The notes under the pieces are model-generated. The model had not been told where the DNA came from. It worked only from the letters and a program-made list of their open reading frames with translations, and did no database searches. From Thermococcus henrietii (GTDB taxonomy: Archaea > Methanobacteriota_B > Thermococci > Thermococcales > Thermococcaceae): a DNA stretch of 64,000 bases. The DNA is taken from assembly GCF_900198835.1 (NCBI RefSeq), contig NZ_LT900021.1:62001-126000 (forward strand), read 5' to 3'. Within the stretch, counting starts at the first letter, position 1, and every line of letters begins with the position of its first letter. Of the stretch, positions 21,634 to 31,360 are shown piece by piece. The translations under genes were made by a program, and so were the position numbers.

Positions 21634-22341
21634 TCATACCAAGAGAACGGCAATAACCCCCGCGAGGAAGATTCCATCGAAGGTTCCGGCGCCACCTATG
21701 CTGACCATCGGCGCTCCGAGGCGCTTGATTTTCTCCCAGTTCATCAGGTCGGCCCCGATGAGAACCCCAAGCGTCCCGCTGACGTAGGCAACCAGCGTCG
21801 GGTTCCCGTCCCCGAGGAGCCAGCCAAGGAGAACGGCTATGAGCGGGGGAAAGAGCGTCGGCATTGCGATTCCAAGGCCACGAATCGGTCTCGCGACGGC
21901 GTTGCTGAGGAGCGAGGCAATGAAAACCGCGAGAAGGGTGTTCAGGAGGAGGCCGTACTCCCCGAGGTGGACGAGGCGAAAGAGCTCGTAGAGAACTATG
22001 CTCAGCGGGACCAGAGCACCACCGACGTTGACGGCTATGACCGTCTTCCGCTCCTCCCAGTCGAAGTAGGGCATCGGGTAGAGAATCCCGAAGAAGCCGA
22101 CTTCTCTAACCCGTATCACGGGCTCATAAGTTACCTCCTCCGCTATGGGTATGTTTATGAAGCTCCCGACGAGCGCAAAGACGAAGAGGGTGACCGCCAC
22201 ACCGGGCGGAAGGCCGAGCCTGTCGAAGGCCATGAGAACCGCACCGGAGAAGAAAACGAAGACGAGGACGAAGGCAACCGCTATGAGAATCAGAAACGGC
22301 CAGTTAAGGGGCGGGAACAGGAAGCGCCGGACCTTATTCAT
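21634..22341 (-). CDS. DUF1614 family integral membrane protein
   Basis: 235 residues with about seven hydrophobic segments. The central motif VGSFINIPIAEEV and the late VSIGGAGTFDGIFLAGVIAVL are typical of DUF1614, a family of archaeal and bacterial membrane proteins of unknown function. The start overlaps the ASCH-domain gene by eight bases, so they are probably translated together. It ends 56 bp before the prs start. Confidence 0.82.
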   Translation of the reverse strand: MNKVRRFLFPPLNWPFLILIAVAFVLVFVFFSGAVLMAFDRLGLPPGVAVTLFVFALVGSFINIPIAEEVTYEPVIRVREVGFFGILYPMPYFDWEERKTVIAVNVGGALVPLSIVLYELFRLVHLGEYGLLLNTLLAVFIASLLSNAVARPIRGLGIAMPTLFPPLIAVLLGWLLGDGNPTLVAYVSGTLGVLIGADLMNWEKIKRLGAPMVSIGGAGTFDGIFLAGVIAVLLV

Positions 22342-22702
22342 CCTTAACCACCACGTTGGCCCATATCTGGACTCCCTTGGCCATCTCCACCTCCTTGGGG
22401 CGGTCGAACTTCTCGGCGTTCCTGAGCACCCACGCGTAGAGTGGCTTCCCGTTGGAGTACTCGCGGAGGAAAGAAACGCTCGCGCGGTGCTTGTCCTCGT
22501 GTTCAGCTAACTCCTCCGGCGTGAACGGCCCGAGAACGTCAACGAGCTCCGCCTTCCCGATGGCCTTTCCGTTGCTGATTATCAGAATCTCCCCTCTGAT
22601 TTTCGTTCTCGTCTTCCTAATCTCCCACACCTTCTTGCCCTCGACGATTAGGCTCGCGTAGGGTTCCCTCACGATGAGGCCCTTTTTCCTCTCCATCGCC
22701 AT
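22334..22702 (-). CDS. ASCH domain protein
   Basis: 122 residues. GLIVREPYASLIVEGKKVWE followed by IRKTRTKIRGEILI is the classic ASCH opening (a PUA-like beta-barrel), and YAWVLRN lies near the end. ASCH proteins bind RNA; some act in RNA modification or on modified nucleosides. No clear ribosome binding site separates the two possible ATGs (22702 and 22696). A TATA-like TTTATTAAG lies about 25 bp upstream, so the transcript may be leaderless. First gene of a two-gene unit with the DUF1614 protein. Confidence 0.85.
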   Translation of the reverse strand: MAMERKKGLIVREPYASLIVEGKKVWEIRKTRTKIRGEILIISNGKAIGKAELVDVLGPFTPEELAEHEDKHRASVSFLREYSNGKPLYAWVLRNAEKFDRPKEVEMAKGVQIWANVVVKDE

Positions 22703-22790
22703 CGCCCTTAGTAGGTTTCGAGCTTAATAAAACCAACGCTGGGAAAACTTTAAGTCCGCTTTATCAAAGGCACTTGAGGAGGTCGAACCG

Positions 22791-23426
22791 ATGAAGGTCA
22801 TCTGGTACGGTCACGCATGCTTCTGGATTGAGACGAACGGGGTGAAGATACTGATAGACCCCTACCCAGAGGTTGACGACGACCGAATTGGCGAGGTTAA
22901 CTACATCCTGATAACCCACGAGCACACGGACCACTACGGAAAGGTCGAGCTCCTCTCAAGGCTCCGCGACGCCACGGTAATAGGCCCCAAGCAGGTCTAC
23001 CTGATGGCGGTGGCAGATGGCGTTACGAAGGTCAGGGAAATTGAGGCGGGACAGACGATAGAGCTCGAAAACGGCGTAAAGGTTACGGCCATCTACGTCG
23101 AGCACCCGTCGAGCCAGTACCCGCTCGGCTACCTGATAGAGGGCGACAAGAGGCTCCTCCATCCCGGCGACACCTACGCCGGCCCCGTGTTCCAGAGGCT
23201 TCGCGGTAAGGTGGACATCCTGCTCGTCCCGATAAGCGGTCGCTCAACTGCGAACGCGAGGGAAGCAACTCAGATAGTTGAAGACGTGAGACCGAGGGTG
23301 GTAATCCCGATGCACTACGGCGTTTACAACGACGCCGACCCGTCAAAGCTGGCCGAGGAGCTCAGGAAGAGACGCATCTGGACGCTCGTCAGAGAGCCCC
23401 AGCTCTACGAGGAGATGTCCTTCTGA
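22791..23426 (+). CDS. UPF0173-type metallo-beta-lactamase fold hydrolase
   Basis: 211 residues. The metal-binding motif THEHTDHYG (His43, His45, Asp47, His48) is followed by a late histidine in HPGDTYAG and another in VVIPMHYG. This is the YtkL/UPF0173 branch of metal-dependent hydrolases, cytoplasmic, substrate unknown. It ends nine bases before radB and likely shares its transcript. The promoter contains AACTTTAAGTCC, and GAGGAGGTC is the ribosome binding site. Confidence 0.9.
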   Translation: MKVIWYGHACFWIETNGVKILIDPYPEVDDDRIGEVNYILITHEHTDHYGKVELLSRLRDATVIGPKQVYLMAVADGVTKVREIEAGQTIELENGVKVTAIYVEHPSSQYPLGYLIEGDKRLLHPGDTYAGPVFQRLRGKVDILLVPISGRSTANAREATQIVEDVRPRVVIPMHYGVYNDADPSKLAEELRKRRIWTLVREPQLYEEMSF

Positions 23427-23435
23427 GGGAAAGGC

Positions 23436-24101
23436 ATGCTCTCCACAGGCTCGCGGAAGCTCGACGAACTGCTCGGGGGAGGCTTCGCCCCCGGCGTGCT
23501 CACCCAGATTTATGGCCCCTACGCCACAGGAAAGACGACCTTAGCGGTCCAGACGGGAATTCTGAGCGGTAAGAAGGTCGCCTACGTGGACACGGAGGGA
23601 GGCTTTTCTCCCGAACGGCTGAAGCAGATGGCGGAGGCGAGGAACCTCGACCCCGAGGAAGCTTTGTCGCGCTTCATCCTCTTCACTCCCGCCGATTTCA
23701 AGGAGCAGAGGAGGATTATAGGCTCGCTCAAGAAGGTCGTTGACGACTCGTTCTCGCTCGTAGTGGTGGATTCCATAACCGCCCACTACAGGGCCGAGGA
23801 GAACAGAATGGGCCTCCTAACTGACCTTAGCAGACAGCTCCAAGTTCTCCTCTGGATTGCAAGGAAGCAGAATATTCCGGTTCTCATAATCAACCAGGTG
23901 CATTACGACAGCCGGTTAGAGAGAACGAGGCCAGTGGCGGAACAAACCCTCGGCTATCGCTGTAAGGACATTTTGAGGCTCGACAAGCTTCCGAAGCCGG
24001 GCTTAAGGCTGGCCATTCTCGAAAGGCACCGCTTCCGTCCAGAGGGGACGATGGTCTACTTCAGGATTACGGAGAAGGGGATAGAGGACGTGGGCGAATG
24101 A
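23436..24101 (+). CDS. radB: RadB recombinase paralogue
   Basis: 221 residues, typical RadB: a RecA core without the N-terminal helix-hairpin-helix domain of RadA. Walker A is GPYATGKTT (27-35); Walker B is LVVVDSI near residue 110. RadB is thought to mediate RadA function and bind the Hjc resolvase in Thermococcales. It follows the metallo-hydrolase by nine bases. Its 3' end overlaps the convergent AAA/DUF234 ATPase gene by 35 bp. Confidence 0.95.
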   Translation: MLSTGSRKLDELLGGGFAPGVLTQIYGPYATGKTTLAVQTGILSGKKVAYVDTEGGFSPERLKQMAEARNLDPEEALSRFILFTPADFKEQRRIIGSLKKVVDDSFSLVVVDSITAHYRAEENRMGLLTDLSRQLQVLLWIARKQNIPVLIINQVHYDSRLERTRPVAEQTLGYRCKDILRLDKLPKPGLRLAILERHRFRPEGTMVYFRITEKGIEDVGE

Positions 24102-25476
24102 CGTCGTTAAGGTCAAAGGCTAGGAAGCCCTCTTCCCTTAGTTCCTCCTTGCCCTCAAGCTCCCTCGCTATGACCCCGAACTGGTAATCCCCTTTGAGCG
24201 GGAGAAGTTTCGCCTTCCTCTCAAGGGACTTCAAAACCTTCCTCGCGTCCCTCAGGCTCAGGTCCTTCCACTTAACCTCGAAGAGTAGGATGTTTTTCCG
24301 GTCGTAGGCGACCACGTCTATCTCTTCTCCCTTGTGCCACCACCTGCCAACGCGCTCCGGTTCAAAGCCTAAGTCGAGCCCTCTCACGAAGTCCACTGCT
24401 ATTCTCTCGTAGGTTTTGCCAACGAAGGCGGGAAACTCAGTTTTAAAGCGCTCAAAGACCTTCTCAGGATTCTCCTCAAGGGAGGTGTAGTTGTGGTAAA
24501 CGAAGCGGAACCAGAAGTTGAAGAATTCGTCAATTATGCGATAGATTACTTTCCTCGTCTTCAGCGGGTTCTCGGTGACGGGAACTTCCCTCGTCAGGTA
24601 CTCGAAGTGGTTGGTCAGCTCGCTGAGGTACTTGCCGACGGTGAGGAGCTTTATACCCGTTTTGTCGCTTATCTCCTTGGGCGTAACGTAGCCGAGGCTG
24701 ACCGCTTCGAGGATTGAGAAGTGAGCGCGGTAGAACCTGCCGAACTCCAGTTTGAGAACGTTCAGGCCCTCCTCCCTCAGCGGGGCGAACTCATCGAAGA
24801 ACAGCGCCTTCAGAGCCTCAAGAGAGTCTCCTCGATAGTAGCGCGGGACGTAGAGGAGGTACCGGGGCATTCCGCCCAAAGCCGAATAAAGCTCAACGAA
24901 ATCCCTCGGCGGAACGCTAACTTGCGAGCGCACGAAGTCGAAGGAGGTCCAGAAGTCAAAGGGCCTGAGCTTAACCCACTCGTCCACCCTGCCGAAGAGT
25001 GGCTCCTTTCTATCCATGAAGATGCGCTTAATCATGCCAACGTACGAGCCAACTGCGATGAGCATTAAGTTCGAGGTTTCCTTTTTCTCGTCCCAGAGCC
25101 TCTGGAGGGAGGAGAAGAAGGAAGGCTTAACCGTCCTGAAGTTCTGGAACTCGTCAAAGACCACAAGGAGCTTCCTCTCCCGCGAGAAGTCGAGCAGGAA
25201 CCCAACCAGCTCCTCCAGGGAGCCGAACTTTGGCTTCAAATATGAAGGAAGGTAAGCAGAAAGCTTTTCCTCAATCTCGCGCGAGTACTCTTCGAGGAGC
25301 AAAGCCTCGTCCTTCTCGCCCACGAAGAAGTAGAGGCCGAGCTTATCACTCAGAAACTCCTTGACCAAGGCGGTCTTCCCAACCCTCCTCCTGCCGTAAA
25401 TAACGAGAAAGCTTGAGCCCGGAAAGGAGTAAACCTCGTTGAGCTTCTCAAGCTCGTGCCCCCTGTCGTAGAACAT
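24067..25476 (-). CDS. archaeal AAA ATPase with C-terminal DUF234 nuclease-like domain
   Basis: 469 residues from the ATG at 25476, four bases after GGTGAG. Walker A is YGRRRVGKTALV (about 27-38), Walker B is LLVVFDEFQ near residue 105-113. The middle has a winged-helix-like region (PKEISDKTGIKLLTVGKYLSEL). The C-terminus carries the PD-(D/E)XK-like pattern GEEIDVVAYDRKNILLFEVKWK in pieces. This is the abundant COG1672-type archaeal ATPase, often found in accessory or defence regions; its role is unknown. An operator-like palindrome overlaps the promoter and start (25475-25511). It neighbours a restriction-modification gene. Confidence 0.88.
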   Translation of the reverse strand: MFYDRGHELEKLNEVYSFPGSSFLVIYGRRRVGKTALVKEFLSDKLGLYFFVGEKDEALLLEEYSREIEEKLSAYLPSYLKPKFGSLEELVGFLLDFSRERKLLVVFDEFQNFRTVKPSFFSSLQRLWDEKKETSNLMLIAVGSYVGMIKRIFMDRKEPLFGRVDEWVKLRPFDFWTSFDFVRSQVSVPPRDFVELYSALGGMPRYLLYVPRYYRGDSLEALKALFFDEFAPLREEGLNVLKLEFGRFYRAHFSILEAVSLGYVTPKEISDKTGIKLLTVGKYLSELTNHFEYLTREVPVTENPLKTRKVIYRIIDEFFNFWFRFVYHNYTSLEENPEKVFERFKTEFPAFVGKTYERIAVDFVRGLDLGFEPERVGRWWHKGEEIDVVAYDRKNILLFEVKWKDLSLRDARKVLKSLERKAKLLPLKGDYQFGVIARELEGKEELREEGFLAFDLNDVIRPRPLSPSP

Positions 25477-25511
25477 ATTACTCACCGAGTATATTACTGA
25501 GCGAGTAATAT
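25475..25511 (-). promoter_or_regulatory. palindromic repeats over TATA box and start codon of the AAA/DUF234 gene
   Basis: On the plus strand, ATATTACT(25491-25498) and AGTAATAT(25504-25511) form an 8-bp inverted repeat with a 5-base spacer. A further copy ATATTACTC lies at 25475-25483, covering the start codon. The TATA-like TTAAATATT overlaps the outer arm. This placement fits a repressor site, possibly autogenous. Confidence 0.6.
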
Positions 25512-25536
25512 TTAAGGGTTACGGGAAAGAGAAAAA

Positions 25537-28500
25537 TCAAAACTTTGGCTCTATCTTTTCAAGCTCCTTCACGAGCTCTATCGTCCGCTTTAGTATTTCC
25601 ACGACCTTGTAAATGTGCTCAAGCTCTTCTAAGCTGAGCTTTCTCCCCTTCCTGCCCTTGAGGTACTTCTCTATCACGCGGTAGCCGCCGATAGTGTAGT
25701 TCCAGACCTCCGGCGGAATGCCACAGAGCTTCGTTGTCCTGTTTATCGCCACGCAGTCCTTTCCATCGTACTTGACTCTCTCGATAGTCAAGTCGTCGCC
25801 GACGAGTTTCGGCTCTATTGGGAAGTCAACCTTCATCAGGTGAAGCCTTACCAGCTCCTCGCCGATTTTCCGATACTTCTCGAAGGTCTCTTTGTCGTAT
25901 AGCGGAATCCTCGGAAAGTCGAACTTGAGGAACTCCGCGTAGCGCTTCCTGTACTTGGGGTCGTGGAGAACTGCGTAGGCGTAGTAGAGAAAGTCCTCTG
26001 GAGTTATGTCGCCGTACCGTTTCCTGAGCTCTTCGAGAAACTCTGGCTTGATGTTGGGTCTTCTGGTTTTTCTGTCGTCGGAGTAGAGGTAGAGGGGGAA
26101 GACAACAGCCGCACTCCTGTTACTGAGGAAAATTCGCCTATCCGGGATACTATTCACAGCTAGGAAGTGAGTGTACTCATCATCTTTTAAGTAAACTTGT
26201 CTCATTGTGAGGAGACCTAAGTTATCTCCAAGAACGAAATGTTTCATAACATCATACCGAGCTCTCCCAATGAATTTTCTTGGCAGATACAACACCCATC
26301 TATAATCAAACGGCCGATAGAGATACAATTTTGCCCTCTCACCAAACCATTTCTCAAAGTCTTTATACTTCAAAAAATCTGAGTTAAGAGCCTTCATAGC
26401 ATCATTCAAAGTCCAGACGCTCTTGTCCTTAACACCGTACTTACGACGTATTTCTTCAGTACTAAGTTCTAAAAAGTCCTTAATGCGTTGTTTTAGTTCT
26501 TCTCTTGTGAATGCTATCGTAGCCGCATCGTTCTGCGTCTCAACCCCCGAACTGTAAACTTCAAAAATCTCGTCCAGCTTTGGGAACTTGGAGTATTCCT
26601 CCTCAAGGCTCAAGTCTTTTGGCACGAAAAAGTAGTATGGCTCTTTGGGCTTAATCTCCTCCCACTCAACGGTCTTCCAAGTATTGTTTCTCAAAAACTC
26701 GTACTTTTCCTCTCTCGTCGTTTTGCCTTCATCGTTCACTATCGAGCGGTAATAGACTTTGCACTCCTCGGCCCTGTGCTTTCCTTCCCTGAGCTTAACG
26801 AAGAGAGCTATCGCAACGCCCTGCTGAATGTCGAAGACGTTCTCATCATCTTCACCTCTTCTCGCGTTTCCGTGCAGGTTGAGGATGTAAATTTCGTCGA
26901 AGCTCTCCATCAGGCTCTGCCTCATTCTCCTGTGGACAAGACCGTCAAGGTAAGAGTTGTTCGTGATGAAACCGACTATTCCTTTGCCGTTCTGGTCTAT
27001 CTTCCACTGGGCGAAGCGTATGAACTTGACGTAGTCGTCCTGCAAAGCACCTTTCTTCTTCTCCTTCTCAACGCCAAGGCCGTGAAGGTAATCCTCCATG
27101 AGCTCAGCAATCCAGCCCTCGCTCGGCTTGACATCATACGGCGGGTTTCCAATGACGACGAAAATCTTTGCATCTCTCTTGACCTTATCTGCCTCCTCGC
27201 TCTCCCTGTCCAGAGCCATCTCAAAGAGTCCGGCCTGCCCGCGCTCGCGCATTATGTCAAGGGCGTTGGTGAGGTAAATCTTAAACCGCTCATTATCCTT
27301 CAGCTTTATACCCCACTGGTTAAGTACCATGGAGAGCTTGAGGTGTGCCACGAGGTAGGGGGAGATGAGTATCTCAAAGCCGTAAATGTTGTTCAAAAGC
27401 CTCTCTTTGAGGTAGAGCTGGAAGAGTTCTCCCCTGACGTTCTTGTGTATCCTGTTGAGGACTCCAGCGAGGAAAGTTCCCGTTCCGGTAGCGGGGTCGA
27501 GAATTGTAACGCCCTCCTGGTGAAGCCTCTTTCCAAACTTCTCCGTGAGTATCTCGTCCACTGAGTTAACTATGAACTCAACTACCGGAATGGGAGTGTA
27601 ATAAACGCCCTTTGATTTCCTCAGATGGGGATTGTACTCCGCCAGAAAAGTCTCGTAGAAGTGCAGAAACGGGTCAAACTCGCCGTTTCCGAAGTGGAAG
27701 CGCCTCTTGAGCTCCTCAACGTCAACGTTGTTGAGTATGGCTATGAGCTCATCGAGAATCCACTCAAGGTAATCGGGAAGTTCCGAGGCGACGTACTTGA
27801 ATATCTCGTGGACGACACGAAGGGACTTCGGAACACCTCTAAATGCAACGTTTTCCCTCGTGAGCTCCCCATCTATTGTAAACCTCGCCATGAAGAGGCC
27901 ATAAACAACAGTTTGAGCATAGGCATCAGCGAACTCACTCTTCGTCATCCCACTCATGAGGTGCTCTCTAAATGCCTTGTAGAGGTGCTGAAGCCCTTCG
28001 TCGTTTCCAAGGTTCTCAAGAACAATGTCTTTGAGAATCCTCGCCCTCTTTGCGAGTATTCTGGCAAGATTCTCGGGGTCTTTAATCTTTGGAACGGTGA
28101 AGCTCAAAAACCTCTCAATCAGCCTCTGAAACCGCTCAACGTTCGATTCAATCAAATTAAAGTTCTCATCAAGCAGAGAAACCTCATCAACTTTTTCTCC
28201 CCTCTGGTACAGGATGAAATCCAGATAGTTCGTCAAGATGAAATTATCAAGTCTCTCAACGTAGCGCTTGATTTGACCTTTGTCTCTCTTGGGCAGATTG
28301 TGGAGGTTCACATCGGGGGCCTTCGTTTCAATGTAGCCCAGTATTCCCCCATCTGTGGATATCTTGAAATCGGGGGCCCCAAAGGTTTCCCTTCCCGGTT
28401 CGTGTATTATCCTGACATCATATTCCTTCGGAAAAAGACCGCGCAGAAACTCGTGGAAGGCTGGTCTGTACGAGTACTCAGTCGTTTTCCCGGACTCATG

Positions 28501-28548
28501 AACTCGTTTAAGAGCCCGTGAATAGCCCTTTAAAACACCGGGCTTCAT
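25537..28548 (-). CDS. single-chain restriction-modification enzyme (type IIG/IIL-like N6-adenine methyltransferase-nuclease)
   Basis: 1003 residues from the ATG at 28548 (GGTGATAGA upstream). The N-terminus has a PD-(D/E)XK nuclease pattern: Asp60 in APDFKIS, then Glu74-x-Lys76 in GYIETKAPD. A helical connector follows. The gamma-class methyltransferase has motif X KGVYYTPIPV (313-), motif I ILDPATGTGTFL (349-360) and motif IV NPPY (468-471). The last 400 residues would hold the target recognition domain. There is no helicase, so it is not a type ISP enzyme. It would cut and methylate the same site. DNA for about residues 680-800 is much more AT-rich than the rest. TATA TTTTATATGG lies upstream. 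Confidence 0.9.
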   Translation of the reverse strand: MKPGVLKGYSRALKRVHESGKTTEYSYRPAFHEFLRGLFPKEYDVRIIHEPGRETFGAPDFKISTDGGILGYIETKAPDVNLHNLPKRDKGQIKRYVERLDNFILTNYLDFILYQRGEKVDEVSLLDENFNLIESNVERFQRLIERFLSFTVPKIKDPENLARILAKRARILKDIVLENLGNDEGLQHLYKAFREHLMSGMTKSEFADAYAQTVVYGLFMARFTIDGELTRENVAFRGVPKSLRVVHEIFKYVASELPDYLEWILDELIAILNNVDVEELKRRFHFGNGEFDPFLHFYETFLAEYNPHLRKSKGVYYTPIPVVEFIVNSVDEILTEKFGKRLHQEGVTILDPATGTGTFLAGVLNRIHKNVRGELFQLYLKERLLNNIYGFEILISPYLVAHLKLSMVLNQWGIKLKDNERFKIYLTNALDIMRERGQAGLFEMALDRESEEADKVKRDAKIFVVIGNPPYDVKPSEGWIAELMEDYLHGLGVEKEKKKGALQDDYVKFIRFAQWKIDQNGKGIVGFITNNSYLDGLVHRRMRQSLMESFDEIYILNLHGNARRGEDDENVFDIQQGVAIALFVKLREGKHRAEECKVYYRSIVNDEGKTTREEKYEFLRNNTWKTVEWEEIKPKEPYYFFVPKDLSLEEEYSKFPKLDEIFEVYSSGVETQNDAATIAFTREELKQRIKDFLELSTEEIRRKYGVKDKSVWTLNDAMKALNSDFLKYKDFEKWFGERAKLYLYRPFDYRWVLYLPRKFIGRARYDVMKHFVLGDNLGLLTMRQVYLKDDEYTHFLAVNSIPDRRIFLSNRSAAVVFPLYLYSDDRKTRRPNIKPEFLEELRKRYGDITPEDFLYYAYAVLHDPKYRKRYAEFLKFDFPRIPLYDKETFEKYRKIGEELVRLHLMKVDFPIEPKLVGDDLTIERVKYDGKDCVAINRTTKLCGIPPEVWNYTIGGYRVIEKYLKGRKGRKLSLEELEHIYKVVEILKRTIELVKELEKIEPKF

Positions 28549-28637
28549 TCTATCACCCTTTACCCAAACGGTGGGACCATATAAAACGCTTTCCAAAAGG
28601 TTTTTAGCTATGAAAACCTACTAAGTTTGGTGAGACT

Positions 28638-28862
28638 ATGAGCCTGACAAAGGTAACTAGGAACTACCAAATTACTATACCAAGCGAGATTAGGAAAAAG
28701 CTTGGGATTAAAGTGGGGGACATACTGCTCGTTGAGGTTGAGGACGGGAAGGTTGTTCTCAAAAAGAGCGAGCTTGAGCTTCCACTGCTTCCGGGTGGAA
28801 AGAAGCTGACTGTTGAGGAAATCGAAGAAACAATCATCGAGGGCATCGGTGACGAAGAATGA
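28638..28862 (+). CDS. vapB: AbrB/MazE-type antitoxin (VapB-like)
   Basis: 74 residues. TKVTRNYQITIPSEIRKKLG followed by IKVGDILLVEVEDGKVVL is a SpoVT/AbrB swapped-hairpin DNA-binding domain. The acidic tail ([17 protein letters not shown]) would wrap the toxin. Its stop overlaps the PIN gene start by four bases (ATGA), the usual antitoxin-toxin coupling. The pair is divergent from the restriction-modification gene. Such antitoxins repress their own promoter. Confidence 0.9.
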   Translation: MSLTKVTRNYQITIPSEIRKKLGIKVGDILLVEVEDGKVVLKKSELELPLLPGGKKLTVEEIEETIIEGIGDEE

Positions 28863-29245
28863 CGGTCATAGACACCAACGTTTTTCTTTATGCGGTTCTG
28901 AAGGACTCTGAACTTAACGAGGAGGCGAGGAACCTGCTGGCGTCACTGGAGCGATGGGTCGTTCCGAGCATGGTTCTCTACGAGCTCTACTGGTTTTTAA
29001 AGAAGAGGGAGTACTCGGTGGAAGACATCAACGGGGTAATCTCCGCGGTTCTCTCAAGTCCCAGAACGAAGGTCGTCGGCGACAACGGGAAATACACGAA
29101 GGAAGCCCTGAAGCTGACCAAGAACCCCAAGCGGTTCAACGACATGGTAATCCTCGCAACCGCGAAGGACTTTGGAAGGCTCGCAACCTACGATAAAAAG
29201 CTGAGAAAAGAGGCGGAAAAACTCGGAATCAAAGTGCTACCCTAA
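28859..29245 (+). CDS. vapC: PIN-domain ribonuclease toxin (VapC-like)
   Basis: 128 residues. The PIN acidic residues are Asp5 ([10 protein letters not shown]), Glu42 (LYELYW) and an Asp in [15 protein letters not shown]. The end [15 protein letters not shown] is typical. VapC toxins cut tRNA or other RNA under Mg2+. It overlaps the antitoxin by four bases and the convergent FAU-1 gene by four bases. Confidence 0.9.
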   Translation: MTVIDTNVFLYAVLKDSELNEEARNLLASLERWVVPSMVLYELYWFLKKREYSVEDINGVISAVLSSPRTKVVGDNGKYTKEALKLTKNPKRFNDMVILATAKDFGRLATYDKKLRKEAEKLGIKVLP

Positions 29246-30657
29246 ATCCTCTCGTAGACCTCCTGCGTAATCCTCAGCACGGCCTTGTAGAGCTTCTCGC
29301 TTATTACCCCCTCTTCGTAGTGCTCTGCCAGCTTCTCCTTGTCGATTATCTCCTTCGTTCCGTCCGGCCATTTAACGATGTCAACCTCAAGGTCAACGTA
29401 GCGCGCTCCATCGGGGTAAATCTCGACCGGCGTGTTGATGTTGTAGTACTCGCCCTTCAGGTTGCCGTTCTTGTCGTAATACCTGTGCACGAACCACCAC
29501 TTGCCGGCCTCGATTTCAGTTATGGCGTAGTCGCCGAACTCTATCGGGAGGTCGAGGCCGTCGTAGAACTTGCCGGGCTTGAGGTGCCTCTTTATCGTGA
29601 CCTTGAGCGGGTTGTGGCTGACCTCCAGAACTTCACCCGGCCCAATCCTTATCCTCTGGCCGTCGGGCTTGACGTGGTCGAGGCTGAAGAGCCAGCCCCT
29701 CCTCGGCCCCTTGTTTTCTATTAAAGCCTCCCAGAAGCCCTGGTTCACCTTCATTCTCTGGCCGGGAACCTTGGCGAGGATTCCCTCCGCTATCTCAACC
29801 GCGAAGCCGAGCTCGGGGTCTTTAGCCTTGAGCTGGTGGTGGCCCTCAACGGTCGGGACGACCTTGTTCCTTATCTCGTCGAGCTTCTTCTTGGCACCAC
29901 CACCGAACTCGACCTCGTAGATGTTCCTGCCCTCGATGATGAGCGACGGGGCGAAGTAGGTGTCGGCCTTGGCCAGTCTGTCGGCGAGCTTTGACAAGCG
30001 AACTATCTCGTCCCTCAGGGTGTTCCAGTCCTTGTAGGCCGCGGCGGTTCTCCAGAGGATTCCCCACTCGCCGAGGTCTATGCTCAGGCCGAGGATTCTG
30101 AGCCTCTCGCGCTCCTGGTTGTCCCTTATCTTCCTCGAAATCTTCACGTGCCTCTGCGCGCCTATCGGCTTGGGAATCAAAACCGCGTAGTCGCCGGGAA
30201 TCGTGAGGGTAGTGCTGAGGTGTGGCAGGAGGTTGTGCTTCTTCACCTGAACGAGAACCTCGTCCCCTTCGTTCGCCCTCGGGAGCTCGTTCTTGGGGAG
30301 GGTTCCTATCGCGCTCCCGAGGTCAACATAAACGTACCTATCATCAACCTTAACAACGAGACCCTTGTAGATGCCGTAAAGCTGGTAGGAGAGCCTCCTG
30401 AAGAAGACGTCGATGAGCTCGTCTTCGAGAACGGCTTTGGCCTCTTCAACTGCGTTTCCAACGAGAACGACGCCGTGCCTGTCCTTCTTGTCGTAGATGT
30501 CAACGTCGAACTCGTCGTAGGTCTTCTCAAGGCCGAAGCGCTCGACTATCTTGTTGCTCGGCTGGCTTATGCCGAAGCCCCTGTCGAGGAAGAGCTTCGT
30601 TAGGGCCGTTGAGTAGATGCCCCGAATCCTAACCGTAAGCCCTGTGTCTGTAGACAC
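29242..30657 (-). CDS. FAU-1 family RNA-binding protein / ribonuclease
   Basis: 471 residues if the GTG at 30657 is used; GTG codons at 30663 and 30666 are alternatives, but the best ribosome binding site (GGGGTGGT) is spaced for 30657. It has an S1-like RNA-binding region ([21 protein letters not shown] in part) of the RNase E/G type in the first third and a DUF402-like domain at the end ([21 protein letters not shown] in part). FAU-1 of Pyrococcus furiosus binds AU-rich RNA and was reported to act on 5S rRNA maturation. It overlaps the end of the coiled-coil gene by 29 bp, on the same strand. Confidence 0.88.
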   Translation of the reverse strand: MSTDTGLTVRIRGIYSTALTKLFLDRGFGISQPSNKIVERFGLEKTYDEFDVDIYDKKDRHGVVLVGNAVEEAKAVLEDELIDVFFRRLSYQLYGIYKGLVVKVDDRYVYVDLGSAIGTLPKNELPRANEGDEVLVQVKKHNLLPHLSTTLTIPGDYAVLIPKPIGAQRHVKISRKIRDNQERERLRILGLSIDLGEWGILWRTAAAYKDWNTLRDEIVRLSKLADRLAKADTYFAPSLIIEGRNIYEVEFGGGAKKKLDEIRNKVVPTVEGHHQLKAKDPELGFAVEIAEGILAKVPGQRMKVNQGFWEALIENKGPRRGWLFSLDHVKPDGQRIRIGPGEVLEVSHNPLKVTIKRHLKPGKFYDGLDLPIEFGDYAITEIEAGKWWFVHRYYDKNGNLKGEYYNINTPVEIYPDGARYVDLEVDIVKWPDGTKEIIDKEKLAEHYEEGVISEKLYKAVLRITQEVYERI

Positions 30658-31360
30658 CTTCACCACCCCTCATCTTCTTCTCCACCACTCCAATGAGCGC
30701 CAGTCCTTCAAGGATTTCCTCAGCGTCTCTCACTCCGCTGAGCTTCTCCACGTTTCTCGCCTCAACCCAGAGCAGGCCCTTGGAGTGCCATTCGAGCAGG
30801 GCCCTCTCGACGCGGTGAACATCGGAAGGATGAGCGTAGAGCCTGTAAACGAAGCGAACGAGTGAGTCGAGCCTCTCCTCAAGATACCTCGTTCTGTGGA
30901 TTTCCTCCAGTATGCCAACGGGAACCTTTTTGTGGTTTTCGCCCAGGAAGGCCAACCCCTCAACTTCGGCCGAGAGCTCGCCTATCGCCTTCCTCACCGC
31001 GTAGTCGTAGAGCCTGTGAAACTGGACCAGTCTGTCGAAGGAAGCTTTCAGTCTCGCCCGCGAGTTAAAGTCGTCACCGCGGAGGAGCGAGAGGACCTCC
31101 TCAATGCGGAACTTCATCTGGTGCTCGTTCTTGTAAAGCTCCTTCGAGAGCTCCTCAAGCCTTCCGCCGAACTTCGCCAGCTCGCGGTAGAGCGACGAGG
31201 CCTTCTCAAGCTTCTCGGCCGAGAGCTCGTGCAGTGACCTGAGAACCGCCTCAAGCTCCTCAACGCTCTTCTCACCGTAGAGCTCGGAGAACTTTGATTC
31301 AAAACGGGAGTGAAGCTTCTCAAGCTCCCCGAGAAGTGACCTGAGCTCGTCAACGTCCAT
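30629..31360 (-). CDS. coiled-coil hypothetical protein upstream of FAU-1
   Basis: 243 residues, almost all charged helix: heptad-like leucines from residue 1 to about 90, then a helical domain. The end ([22 protein letters not shown]) resembles a small winged helix. No signal or membrane segment. It is translationally coupled to FAU-1 (29-bp overlap), so an RNA-metabolism role is plausible but unproved. I do not recognise a named family. Confidence 0.75.
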   Translation of the reverse strand: MDVDELRSLLGELEKLHSRFESKFSELYGEKSVEELEAVLRSLHELSAEKLEKASSLYRELAKFGGRLEELSKELYKNEHQMKFRIEEVLSLLRGDDFNSRARLKASFDRLVQFHRLYDYAVRKAIGELSAEVEGLAFLGENHKKVPVGILEEIHRTRYLEERLDSLVRFVYRLYAHPSDVHRVERALLEWHSKGLLWVEARNVEKLSGVRDAEEILEGLALIGVVEKKMRGGEGVYRHRAYG

